This document shows positions 25,987 through 33,643 of a stretch of DNA of 64,000 nucleotides, in pieces. The notes under the pieces are model-generated. The model did no database searches. It had not been told where the DNA came from and was given only the letters and a program-made list of their open reading frames with translations. Both the position numbers and the translations under genes were made by a program. Source of the DNA: Acetivibrio cellulolyticus CD2 (lineage in GTDB: Bacteria > Bacillota > Clostridia > Acetivibrionales > Acetivibrionaceae); the NCBI RefSeq assembly GCF_000179595.2, contig NZ_JH556659.1, positions 1,169,392 through 1,233,391 of the forward strand. Direction: 5' to 3'. How positions within the stretch are numbered: position 1 is the stretch's first letter; each line of letters opens with the position of its first letter.

Positions 25987-26166
25987 GATAAAAATAATTA
26001 CTTTTTTATAAACTAGGAAAACAAAGTTTGCATTTTAGTATCATTATATGATATCATTTATATATGTGTATCATTTCTTAAAGTTTTTCCTAGATTTACT
26101 GACATTCATAATAAGTATTCTTTAGCTAGCTGCATTACATTTATTAAATTAAGGAGGGTAATGCTA

Positions 26167-26613
26167 ATGGAAGGAATGCAAAAAATAGTAGTATTTACTC
26201 TTAATAATGAAGTATGTGGAGTGGACACTATACAGGTTAGGGAAATCGTCAAGTATGAAGAAATCACCAAATTGCCTAAAATGCCTCAATTTATTGCTGG
26301 AGTAATCAGCCTGAGAGGTACGGTAGTTCCGGTCGTAAATCTTAACCAAAGGTTTGAGCTGGGGGATTCTGAGATTACGAAAAAGACAAAGATAATTATA
26401 ACCGATTTGGAAGGTAAGCTAATTGGATTTATTGTTAATGACGTTTTGGAAATAATTAAGCTTTCGGCTGAGAATATTGAAAGCACACCTGAAATAATAA
26501 GAAAAATAGATAATTCTTATTTGAAGAACGTTGGAAAAAACGGTGACAATTTAATTTCAATATTGGATTTAAGTACAATCCTGACAGATACTGAAATAAG
26601 GAATCTTAATTAA
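26167..26613 (+). CDS. CheW-domain protein
   Basis: CheW couples chemoreceptors to the CheA kinase. The 148-residue protein is one CheW domain: VVFTLNNEVCGVDTIQVREIVKYEEITKLP, then GVISLRGTVVPVVNL and the VLEIIKLSAENIE strand. I start at ATG 26167, eight bases after AGGAGGG; ATG 26161 is too close to that site. No cheA, receptor or flagellar gene is nearby, so it is an orphan CheW that could serve chemotaxis, pilus control or another receptor array. Three TATCATT repeats lie 95-130 bases upstream. Confidence 0.9.
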   Translation: MEGMQKIVVFTLNNEVCGVDTIQVREIVKYEEITKLPKMPQFIAGVISLRGTVVPVVNLNQRFELGDSEITKKTKIIITDLEGKLIGFIVNDVLEIIKLSAENIESTPEIIRKIDNSYLKNVGKNGDNLISILDLSTILTDTEIRNLN

Positions 26614-26614
26614 T

Positions 26615-26647
26615 AAGGAATAGCTGAAGTTATATTTTCAGCGTTCT
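26615..26647 (+). repeat. Dispersed intergenic repeat, short form
   Basis: AAGGAATAGCTGAAGTTATA then TTTTCAGCGTTCT. It can fold as GAAnAGCTGAA/TTCAGCnTTC. It lies directly after cheW. The short form lacks about 15 bases present in the long form. Confidence 0.75.
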
Positions 26648-26718
26648 AAATATTTTAATAGAATTTCGTGGGCATTGATCTTCTGAGGTTTGAGGACGTT
26701 TGTTACTCAAATTCCTTA

Positions 26719-26748
26719 AACAAAAAAGAGCATCATGCTCTTTTTTGT
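26719..26748. terminator. Bidirectional terminator between cheW and ychF
   Basis: A perfect inverted repeat, AACAAAAAAGAGCAT and ATGCTCTTTTTTGTT, with a one-base loop, serving both convergent genes. Confidence 0.93.
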
Positions 26749-26777
26749 TGTTTTATGTGCTATAAAGTTAAAACGCC

Positions 26778-27872
26778 TTATACATTAAACCTGAACAGGG
26801 TAACATCACCATCATTCATTACATATTCCTTACCTTCGGATCGTACTAGACCTTTTTCCTTTGCCGCAGTGTATGATCCACATTCCATGAGATCTTTGAA
26901 AGCTACTATTTCAGCCCTGATAAAGCCTCTTTCAAAATCAGTGTGTATTTTTCCTGCAGCTTGAGGAGCCTTTGTTCCTTTTACTATTGTCCAGGCTCTA
27001 ACTTCCTGTGGGCCGGCTGTAAGGAAGCTGATAAGACCCAATAATTTATAGCTCGCTTTTACAAGCCTGTCCAATCCGGATTCAGATAGCCCGAGCTCTT
27101 TCAAAAACTCTGCCTTTTCTTCATCTTCAAGCTGTGCTATTTCTTCTTCAATTTTAGCACAAATAACCATAACTTCGGAGCCTTCCTTTTTAGCATGATC
27201 TACAAGCTCCTGCAAAAGCGGATTTTTTGAAGTGTCATGTAAACCATCTTCAGCTACATTAGCGGCATATAATACAGGCTTTGAAGTAAGTAAAAACAAT
27301 TGATCAACCATCTTTTCCTGTTCAGCATCAAATTTCATTGATCTCGCAGGCTTACCTTCGGACAGGGTTTTTAGTATTTCTTCATAGAGATCCAACTCAG
27401 TCTGGAATTTTTTATCGCCTGATTTCAGCATTTTGCGAGTCCTGTCAATTCTTTTTTCCATAACTTCCAGGTCTGCTAAAACAAGCTCCATTTCAATGGT
27501 TTCCACGTCACGTACAGGGCCGACGGAACCATCAACATGAACTATGTTGCTATCCTCAAAGCATCTGACAACATGGACAATTGAATCAACTTCACGTATA
27601 TGGGATAAAAATTTGTTACCAAGACCTTCACCCTTGCTTGCACCTTTTACAAGGCCTGCAATGTCAACAAATTCTATTGCAGTTGGAGTTAGTTTTTCAG
27701 GATTGTACATCTTTGCCAGTTTATCAAGTCTTTCATCAGGAACGGCTACTATTCCTACATTTGGTTCTATAGTGCAAAATGGATAATTGGCAGATTCGGC
27801 GCCTGCCTTTGTGATAGCATTAAACAAAGTACTTTTACCTACATTAGGTAGACCAACTATTCCTAATTTCAT
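26778..27872 (-). CDS. ychF: Redox-regulated ATPase YchF
   Basis: YchF (OLA1) is an Obg-family P-loop protein that prefers ATP and binds ribosomes. The 364-residue protein starts MKLGIVGLPNVGKSTLFNAI (P loop), has FVDIAGLVKGASKGEGLGN and the altered base-recognition motif NVAED (Asn-x-x-Glu in place of NKxD), then a coiled-coil arm and a C-terminal TGS domain ending in FERGFIRAEI. I use ATG 27872, which begins the conserved N-terminus; ATG 27881 would add three residues. Downstream is the shared terminator with cheW. Confidence 0.95.
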   Translation of the reverse strand: MKLGIVGLPNVGKSTLFNAITKAGAESANYPFCTIEPNVGIVAVPDERLDKLAKMYNPEKLTPTAIEFVDIAGLVKGASKGEGLGNKFLSHIREVDSIVHVVRCFEDSNIVHVDGSVGPVRDVETIEMELVLADLEVMEKRIDRTRKMLKSGDKKFQTELDLYEEILKTLSEGKPARSMKFDAEQEKMVDQLFLLTSKPVLYAANVAEDGLHDTSKNPLLQELVDHAKKEGSEVMVICAKIEEEIAQLEDEEKAEFLKELGLSESGLDRLVKASYKLLGLISFLTAGPQEVRAWTIVKGTKAPQAAGKIHTDFERGFIRAEIVAFKDLMECGSYTAAKEKGLVRSEGKEYVMNDGDVTLFRFNV

Positions 27873-28045
27873 TAATAACATCTATCCTTTCTGATTTTCA
27901 ACGCAACTATTCCGGTTGATATCATTTAAACTAATTTTATAAACCAAACTAAATTATATATTATATAAACTTTCAATGCAATAAGTATAAAAGTTTGTGG
28001 GCAGCTTTTAGTTGGAATTTTTAAGGATTTCAAATGTTATAAATC

Positions 28046-29329
28046 TCAGGTTGCAAACTTTTTTGGGAATACTTTTTTTAATACTTCCCAAATAATATAT
28101 GCAACACCTATTGTGTAAATCGGGTGAAGCGGAAATACATATCTTGAGTTACCTTCAAGCACAAACATCATTGCATTGAAATAGGCAAATATCAAAAGTA
28201 TGAAAGTTGTGAAGTCTATTTTCCTATAACGTATAAATCTGTACAAAGCGTAAATTATAAAGGCAAAAAGTACGATGTAAAAAGGCGGATACAATAACAT
28301 TTCCAGTTTAACCGCTTTAGAAGTTATAGGATGCCAGGTGTCTATATAAGTAGTCAATGCCCACCTGATATCATCGGTTTTTAAGACATATGAGTTGGCA
28401 ATTCGTTTAAATGCAAGTTTTATAAACTTATCGGGATGTTCTTTTATCCATTTATAAGCAAGCTCTTTTCCAACCTTGTGTGTTGCCATTTCATCGAACC
28501 CGGTTTCAGTTCTATATTTAAGAAATGGACTATCTTTGTATTTGTAAGGGTCAGTCCATGAACCGTTGGCATTGTCATTGTTGTTAACATATATAACGTA
28601 GCCTCCATTGGTCGAAAATACAGGTTCACCAAAGACAATATAGTTTCTGATAACCCATGGAGCCACAACTAAAGCAACAGCAACTGCAAATGAAGCTATA
28701 TAAATTATTTTCTTTTTTAAATTCAGATCCTTCTTTATAAAGATAAAAAGTGCAAAAATAAGAGGTATAAACATTCCAATCGGTCTTACAAGAGTGAGGT
28801 ATCCAATTAATAATCCAATAAGAAGCGGATTGTTTTTATTAAAAAACAAATATATTGAAAGCATTAGAAGTGCTGAGAATAATATCTCTGAGCAATGTAT
28901 GCTGTTGTATGCAATGGCAAGGGGTGAAAATGCAAATAACACCAATGTAATTAATGCAATTTTCTCATTGAAGAACTGCTTTGCAAGTTTGTAGGTTAAA
29001 AACATTATTAAAGTAGATAATACTACATTAAACAGCTTTCCTACAATAAGTTTTGTGCCGAAAACAAGATATAAAAGTGCAAGTGTTCCGGGATATCCAA
29101 TAGGTCGGAATGCTGTTGGCTTGCCAGGAGTCCCTGTATAATATGGATAAATACCGTTAAGAAATCCTTTACCCTGTGAAAGTTCTATACCCTTGATACG
29201 ATACCACATAAAATCTGTCTCAGGGTACGTTGGCATGACTATTATCCAAACAAGCCTTAAAATTACTCCAGCAAGTATTATTAACAGGTAAGGGTATTTT
29301 TTTATGAAATCTACAGTCTTCTTTAACAT
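28046..29329 (-). CDS. ArnT/PMT-like membrane glycosyltransferase (GT39-type)
   Basis: The 427-residue protein has about ten membrane helices. After the first it carries an acidic loop (TYPETDFMWYRIKGIEL) and a PTAFRPIGYPG stretch, the pattern of GT-C fold dolichyl/undecaprenyl-phosphate-sugar transferases related to ArnT and PMT. These move a lipid-linked sugar to lipid or protein on the outer face of the membrane. The acceptor cannot be told. It stands alone, with no cell-wall or lipopolysaccharide genes adjacent. Confidence 0.8.
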   Translation of the reverse strand: MLKKTVDFIKKYPYLLIILAGVILRLVWIIVMPTYPETDFMWYRIKGIELSQGKGFLNGIYPYYTGTPGKPTAFRPIGYPGTLALLYLVFGTKLIVGKLFNVVLSTLIMFLTYKLAKQFFNEKIALITLVLFAFSPLAIAYNSIHCSEILFSALLMLSIYLFFNKNNPLLIGLLIGYLTLVRPIGMFIPLIFALFIFIKKDLNLKKKIIYIASFAVAVALVVAPWVIRNYIVFGEPVFSTNGGYVIYVNNNDNANGSWTDPYKYKDSPFLKYRTETGFDEMATHKVGKELAYKWIKEHPDKFIKLAFKRIANSYVLKTDDIRWALTTYIDTWHPITSKAVKLEMLLYPPFYIVLFAFIIYALYRFIRYRKIDFTTFILLIFAYFNAMMFVLEGNSRYVFPLHPIYTIGVAYIIWEVLKKVFPKKFAT

Positions 29330-29520
29330 AGTGTCTCCTTATAAGGTTTTATATAGAACATTTTACTTTCCTTCTTTGGAGTATGTCAAGGTTAATATTA
29401 TTGTGTAGGTAGGCGAATTGGAAAGCAGCTTAAAAGAATTTATAATATGGCATACAGCTGTCAATTTATAAATGATACACTTATTTTATAGTGGATAAAA
29501 AGGGGATAAGGGCTATTGAT

Positions 29521-29619
29521 ATGAAGTTTGTTCCGGCAAAAACAATTGTATCCGGCTCAATTGTTTTTTGCAAACAAGCTAACAAATTGACTATAGCATT
29601 GGCCCAAAAAGGGGCGTAG
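29521..29619 (+). pseudogene. Possible remnant of a radical SAM (SPL-like) gene start
   Basis: A 32-codon frame opens with MKFVPAKTIVSG, which resembles the start of a family of spore-photoproduct-lyase-like radical SAM proteins (usually followed by a cluster-binding CxxxCxxC block). Here the next residues do not match and a stop comes at 29617. No cysteine cluster is present. It may be a truncated leftover or a chance match. Only about 12 residues support it. Confidence 0.25.
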
Positions 29620-29627
29620 ATACCCCT
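29606..29627 (-). terminator. Terminator after the DEAD-box helicase
   Basis: Minus strand: AGGGG, loop TATCTACG, CCCCT, then a T run (29610-29606). The stem overlaps the helicase stop codon. Confidence 0.8.
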
Positions 29628-31125
29628 ATTTGCCCAATATTTTATGTAGAATACGATGAATAAATGATTTTTTTTCTTTAACGTTTTCGCTCTTTACAAC
29701 TTCTGTGCTTCGTTTGATAGAATTTACAGGAGTGTCCTTTGAAGGCCTTGGTGCAGGTTTGGCGATTGAGTGGGGTGGTTTGTTTTGTTGGGTAGGATAG
29801 CCTGTACCGGTCCTTTTGACTGCTTTATTCGTATTAATCTCGGTTGCTTTACCATTAGGTTTATTATGGTGTTGAGGAGGTTTGTTATAAGATTGTTTTG
29901 TTGGTGTTGCTTTTGAGTTTGATCCTGAATCTGTGCGTGTTGGTCTGTGTTGCAGTGAGTTTGCCCTTGCCCATTTATCTGCCGCAGCCTTTTGAGCGTT
30001 GTACATTTCTTGGGTAGGCAATTCTCCTTCAGTAATCATAGCTCCGATATGTTCTTCTATGGCATAGAGGCTCATAATGTCCTCACTTGTAACTAAAGTA
30101 AGGGCGCGACCTCCGTTTCCTGCTCTGCCTGTACGACCAATTCTATGCACATAATTGTCCTTCTCAAGGGGAACATCATAGTTGATAACAAGGGACAAAT
30201 TATCTATATGGATACCTCTTGCGGCAACATCAGTGGCTACCAGTAAATGAAAATCTCCCTGCTTAAACTGCTGAATGGTCTTCATCCTCCTGGCCTGAGG
30301 GATATCCCCATGTAGTGACTGACAAGCATATCCCTTGCGGGATAAAAAGCTTTGAACCTTATCAACTGCAATTTTAGTGTTACAAAAAATCATACAGCTT
30401 TCAGGCCGTTCAATTAGAAGCAGGTGGTTCAACTCCGTGTTCTTTTGCTGGTTATCAATACGGTAGTATATTTGTTCAATTGTATCAACTGTTTTTGTTT
30501 GCGATTTAATTTCTATAGTTAAAGGTTGTTTCATGTATTCCTTGCATATCCTACGGATTTCAGGCGGGATGGTAGCTGAAAAAAGCAGAGTCACCCTATC
30601 TTTTGGCAAGGTTCTTATAATTTTTACTACTTGATCTAGAAAGCCCATGTCAAGCATTCTGTCTGCTTCATCAAGTATTAGAAAACGTATGTTTTTGGTT
30701 ATCAAATTTCCGGTATGAATGTGGTCATAAGCGCGGCCAGGTGTTCCTGTGACAATGGAGATACCACGTCTTAGAGCCTGAATTTCTACATTCATACTGT
30801 GCTGACCATATACTGCAGTTGTATGGTGATCAAGATGTTTGGCCATTTTTTTTAGCTCATTGTCTACTTGGACTGCAAGTTCGCGTGTTGGTGTGAGAAT
30901 CAGACCCTGTGGTCCATCTGCTTTAGGATCAATCATTTGCAGCATGGAAACGCCAAAAACTGCAGTTTTGCCACTGCCAGTTTTAGACATTACAATCAGA
31001 TCTTCATGATTCAAAATGTGGGGAATTGCTTTGCTCTGTACTTCTGTAGGTGCCTCAAAACCCATTTCTTCTAAGGCCTTTAAAATTGGCGGCGAAATGC
31101 CCAGATCATTAAAACTGTTTTTCAT
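29626..31125 (-). CDS. DEAD-box RNA helicase
   Basis: The 499-residue protein unwinds RNA with ATP. It has the Q motif (FNDLGISPPILKALEEMGF), motif I MSKTGSGKTA, PTRELA, motif II LDEADRMLDMG, SAT, and C-terminal helicase motifs VATDVAARGIH and HRIGRTGRAG. After residue 380 comes a long basic, Pro/Asn/Gln-rich tail, probably a nonspecific RNA-binding extension like those of RhlE or CshA helicases. GAGGATAATA precedes the ATG. It is monocistronic. Likely tasks are ribosome assembly, mRNA decay or cold adaptation; the exact class is not certain. Confidence 0.94.
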   Translation of the reverse strand: MKNSFNDLGISPPILKALEEMGFEAPTEVQSKAIPHILNHEDLIVMSKTGSGKTAVFGVSMLQMIDPKADGPQGLILTPTRELAVQVDNELKKMAKHLDHHTTAVYGQHSMNVEIQALRRGISIVTGTPGRAYDHIHTGNLITKNIRFLILDEADRMLDMGFLDQVVKIIRTLPKDRVTLLFSATIPPEIRRICKEYMKQPLTIEIKSQTKTVDTIEQIYYRIDNQQKNTELNHLLLIERPESCMIFCNTKIAVDKVQSFLSRKGYACQSLHGDIPQARRMKTIQQFKQGDFHLLVATDVAARGIHIDNLSLVINYDVPLEKDNYVHRIGRTGRAGNGGRALTLVTSEDIMSLYAIEEHIGAMITEGELPTQEMYNAQKAAADKWARANSLQHRPTRTDSGSNSKATPTKQSYNKPPQHHNKPNGKATEINTNKAVKRTGTGYPTQQNKPPHSIAKPAPRPSKDTPVNSIKRSTEVVKSENVKEKKSFIHRILHKILGK

Positions 31126-31310
31126 TATTATCCTCTTTCGTAATTTGTGAGATGTTTAGATTATAACATTTATTTTGAGTTTATTCTAATTTATTTTGCG
31201 GTTGATCAAATTCTATCATACGCACAAGAATTTGTGAAGCATCATTAAGCTCATTTTCTACCGATTTAATTAAGGTTGTGCTTAAGCTAAAGTAAACGCT
31301 GAGAAAAGGA

Positions 31311-31340
31311 TTGCATTTAGACAGCTTGCTGTGCTATAAT
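31311..31340 (+). promoter_or_regulatory. Candidate sigma-A promoter of the trp operon
   Basis: TTGCAT (31311-31316), an 18-base spacer and TATAAT (31335-31340). The spacer contains the perfect inverted repeat ACAGC-TT-GCTGT (31321-31332), which could be an operator. Transcription would start near 31347. Confidence 0.65.
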
Positions 31341-31346
31341 GCTATT

Positions 31347-31405
31347 AAGAATAGTTGAGATGAGTTTATATTGTGAAGAGATGAGAAGAGACGAGGCTAG
31401 ATGCG
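31347..31405 (+). promoter_or_regulatory. TRAP-like (G/U)AG triplet array in the trpE leader
   Basis: TAG or GAG triplets occur at 31352, 31357 and 31362, and at 31378, 31383, 31388, 31393 and 31398. Within each block they are spaced by exactly two bases. AAG at 31347 and GCG at 31403 fit the same register as weaker members. Tryptophan-activated TRAP (MtrB) binds (G/U)AG repeats with 2-3 base spacers. The array lies between the promoter and a terminator, as in the B. subtilis trp leader. Confidence 0.65.
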
Positions 31406-31427
31406 ATAATTTAATTGCGTTCTATAT

Positions 31428-31454
31428 GCCAGGATTCTTTGTTCTGGCTTTTTT
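31428..31454 (+). terminator. Attenuator-type terminator in the trpE leader
   Basis: GCCAG (31428-31432) pairs with CTGGC (31444-31448), extendable by two pairs, followed by six T. It ends 50 bases before the trpE start, so it would stop transcription ahead of the operon. Confidence 0.8.
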
Positions 31455-31504
31455 AGTTGGTTCAACTCTCATGTCTTCCTTGTGAAAACAAAGGAGGCAT
31501 CAAA

Positions 31505-32989
31505 ATGTTTTATCCATGCATTGATGAAGTCAAGGATTTAGCCAAAGACTTTACTATTATTCCTGTTTCAATGGAAGTTTATGCCGACATGGAGACACCT
31601 ATAAGCCTTTTTAAAAGATTTGAGCAAAGTAAATATTGTTTTCTTTTAGAGAGTGTTGAAGGCGGTGAAAAGTGGGGACGGTATTCTATTATTGGTAGAA
31701 ATCCTTTTATTGTAGCCAAGAGCTATAAAAACAAAACTATAATTGAAGAAAAAGATGGAAAGGTATCTGAAGTTGAAGGTAACCCGGTTGAGGTAATCAG
31801 ATCACTTATGGAGAAATTCAAAGGAGCCAGTTTGCAAAAGATGCCGAGGTTTAGTGGCGGTGCTGTTGGTTTCTTTGGATATGACATGATAAGGTATTAC
31901 GAAAATCTTCCTAATGTACCGGAAGACGACTTGAACCTGCCTGAAAGTCATTTCCTGTTTACTGATGAGGTGCTGGTTTTTGATCACTTAAAGCAAAAGA
32001 TTCATATAATAGTAAATCTTCACGTCGATGGAAACTTGGAAAGAGGCTATAACAGTGTTATAGATAGAATTAAGTCAATTTATAATGAGATTTTGGATAC
32101 AAGATGGAAGACCACTGATAATTTCAAACCTGACTTTGATAAAAAGAACCCGGAGTTTAAATATACAAGCAATGTTACCAGAGAAGAGTATTGTGAAAAT
32201 GTTTTAAAAGCAAAACAATATATAAAAGATGGAGATATATTTCAGGTGGTTTTGTCTCAACGTCTATGCGTTGAAACCAACCAGAATCCGTTCAACGTAT
32301 ACAGAGTGTTGCGTTTAATAAATCCATCCCCATATATGTACTATTTAAAGTTCAATGACTACAATATAGTCGGTTCATCGCCTGAAATGCTGGCAAGGGT
32401 TGAGGAGGGTACAGTTGAAACGTGTCCGATAGCTGGTACCAGGAAAAGAGGTCAGACAAAAGAAGAGGATGAAGCTCTTGAAAAAGAACTTTTGGCTGAT
32501 GGAAAAGAACTGGCCGAGCATACAATGCTTGTTGACCTTGGAAGAAATGATATTGGAAGAGTATCACGTTATGGGACGGTTAAGGTGAAGGATTTAATGC
32601 ATATAGAAAGGTACTCACATGTAATGCACATTGTTACTAATGTACAAGGTGCTATAAGGGAAGATAAGACAGCATTCGATGCAATGATGTCAATTATGCC
32701 TGCAGGAACTTTGTCGGGAGCACCAAAGGTGAGGGCAATGGAGATTATTGATGAGCTTGAGAATGTAAAAAGAGGCCCATATGGCGGTGCTATCGGATAT
32801 CTTAGCTTCAATGGAAATCTGGACAGCTGTATCACTATAAGAACAATGATCTTTAAAGATAACAAGGCATATGTTCAATCTGGCGCCGGAATAGTAGCCG
32901 ATTCAGTTCCGGAAAATGAATATGAGGAGTGCTTAAATAAGGCAAAGGCACAGCTAAAAGCATTAGAGGAAGTTGGTGAAATAAGATGA
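31505..32989 (+). CDS. trpE: Anthranilate synthase component I
   Basis: TrpE converts chorismate to anthranilate using ammonia supplied by TrpG, the first step of tryptophan synthesis. The 494-residue protein has the N-terminal regulatory domain with the tryptophan-binding LLES motif (CFLLESVEGG) and the chorismate-binding C-terminal domain (VLSQRLCVET, GSSPEMLARV, CPIAGTRKRG, MPAGTLSGAPKVRAMEII, SGAGIVADS). The ATG at 31505 has AAAGGAGG upstream. The frame open from 31457 runs through the leader. It overlaps trpG by four bases, so translation is coupled. Confidence 0.96.
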   Translation: MFYPCIDEVKDLAKDFTIIPVSMEVYADMETPISLFKRFEQSKYCFLLESVEGGEKWGRYSIIGRNPFIVAKSYKNKTIIEEKDGKVSEVEGNPVEVIRSLMEKFKGASLQKMPRFSGGAVGFFGYDMIRYYENLPNVPEDDLNLPESHFLFTDEVLVFDHLKQKIHIIVNLHVDGNLERGYNSVIDRIKSIYNEILDTRWKTTDNFKPDFDKKNPEFKYTSNVTREEYCENVLKAKQYIKDGDIFQVVLSQRLCVETNQNPFNVYRVLRLINPSPYMYYLKFNDYNIVGSSPEMLARVEEGTVETCPIAGTRKRGQTKEEDEALEKELLADGKELAEHTMLVDLGRNDIGRVSRYGTVKVKDLMHIERYSHVMHIVTNVQGAIREDKTAFDAMMSIMPAGTLSGAPKVRAMEIIDELENVKRGPYGGAIGYLSFNGNLDSCITIRTMIFKDNKAYVQSGAGIVADSVPENEYEECLNKAKAQLKALEEVGEIR

Positions 32990-33567
32990 GTGGGAAAATA
33001 TTGATAGTAGACAATTATGATTCTTTTACTTATAACCTTTATCAGTATATTGGTGAGATAAATCCAAACATAGAGGTATACAGGAACGACAGAATAACTA
33101 TTGAAGAAATCAGGGAGAAAGCTCCTTCGCACATTATAATTTCACCAGGTCCGGGATTTCCTAAAGATGCAGGGATAAGTATTGAACTTATCAAAACGTT
33201 GGGCAAATATATACCTATAATGGGAGTATGCTTAGGACATCAGGCAATAGGTGAGGCATTTGGAGGAAAGGTTATACATGCAAAACAACTTATGCATGGA
33301 AAAGCTTCAGAGATTTTTGTAAATAGGGAATGTGCTTTGTTTAAAACGCTAAATGAAAAAATAACGGCCGGAAGATACCATTCACTTATAGTAGAGAATG
33401 AAACGCTTCCTTTGTGCCTGCAAGTTACTGCCAGGGCTGAAGATGGCGAAATAATGGGTATAATGCACGAAACTTATCCGGTTTATGGAATTCAGTTTCA
33501 TCCGGAATCAATTCTTACACCGAATGGAAAATGCATATTAAGAAATTTCCTTGAAATTAAAATATAA
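32986..33567 (+). CDS. trpG: Anthranilate synthase component II (glutamine amidotransferase)
   Basis: This 193-residue class I glutamine amidotransferase supplies ammonia to TrpE. The catalytic Cys is in MGVCLGHQAIGE and the His-Glu pair in IQFHPESI; HGKAS follows the usual pattern for TrpG/PabA. The ATG overlaps the trpE stop as ATGA. Many bacteria use one such subunit for both tryptophan and folate; no pabB-like second gene is seen here. Confidence 0.95.
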   Translation: MSGKILIVDNYDSFTYNLYQYIGEINPNIEVYRNDRITIEEIREKAPSHIIISPGPGFPKDAGISIELIKTLGKYIPIMGVCLGHQAIGEAFGGKVIHAKQLMHGKASEIFVNRECALFKTLNEKITAGRYHSLIVENETLPLCLQVTARAEDGEIMGIMHETYPVYGIQFHPESILTPNGKCILRNFLEIKI

Positions 33568-33577
33568 AAGCTTCTAA

Positions 33578-33642
33578 GAGGTAAAGAGGAGATTAGGTAA
33601 GATAATCAGACAATATTAAGAAGAGAAGAGAGGAGAATTTAG
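33578..33642 (+). promoter_or_regulatory. TRAP-like (G/U)AG triplets over the trpD ribosome site
   Basis: In the trpG-trpD gap, GAG or TAG triplets lie at 33578, 33586, 33589 and 33594, then at 33623, 33628, 33633 and 33640, with AAG at 33599 and 33618 in 5-base register. The GAG at 33633 is part of the trpD ribosome site. A protein bound here would block trpD translation, as TRAP does at several Bacillus genes. Confidence 0.5.
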
Positions 33643-33643
33643 A

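Noticed and set aside
31181-31330. Minus-strand frame ending in a plausible-looking peptide (SQILVRMIEFDQPQNKLE) between the helicase and trpE
   Set aside because: There is no usable start codon or ribosome site and it runs into the trp promoter; at most a gene remnant.
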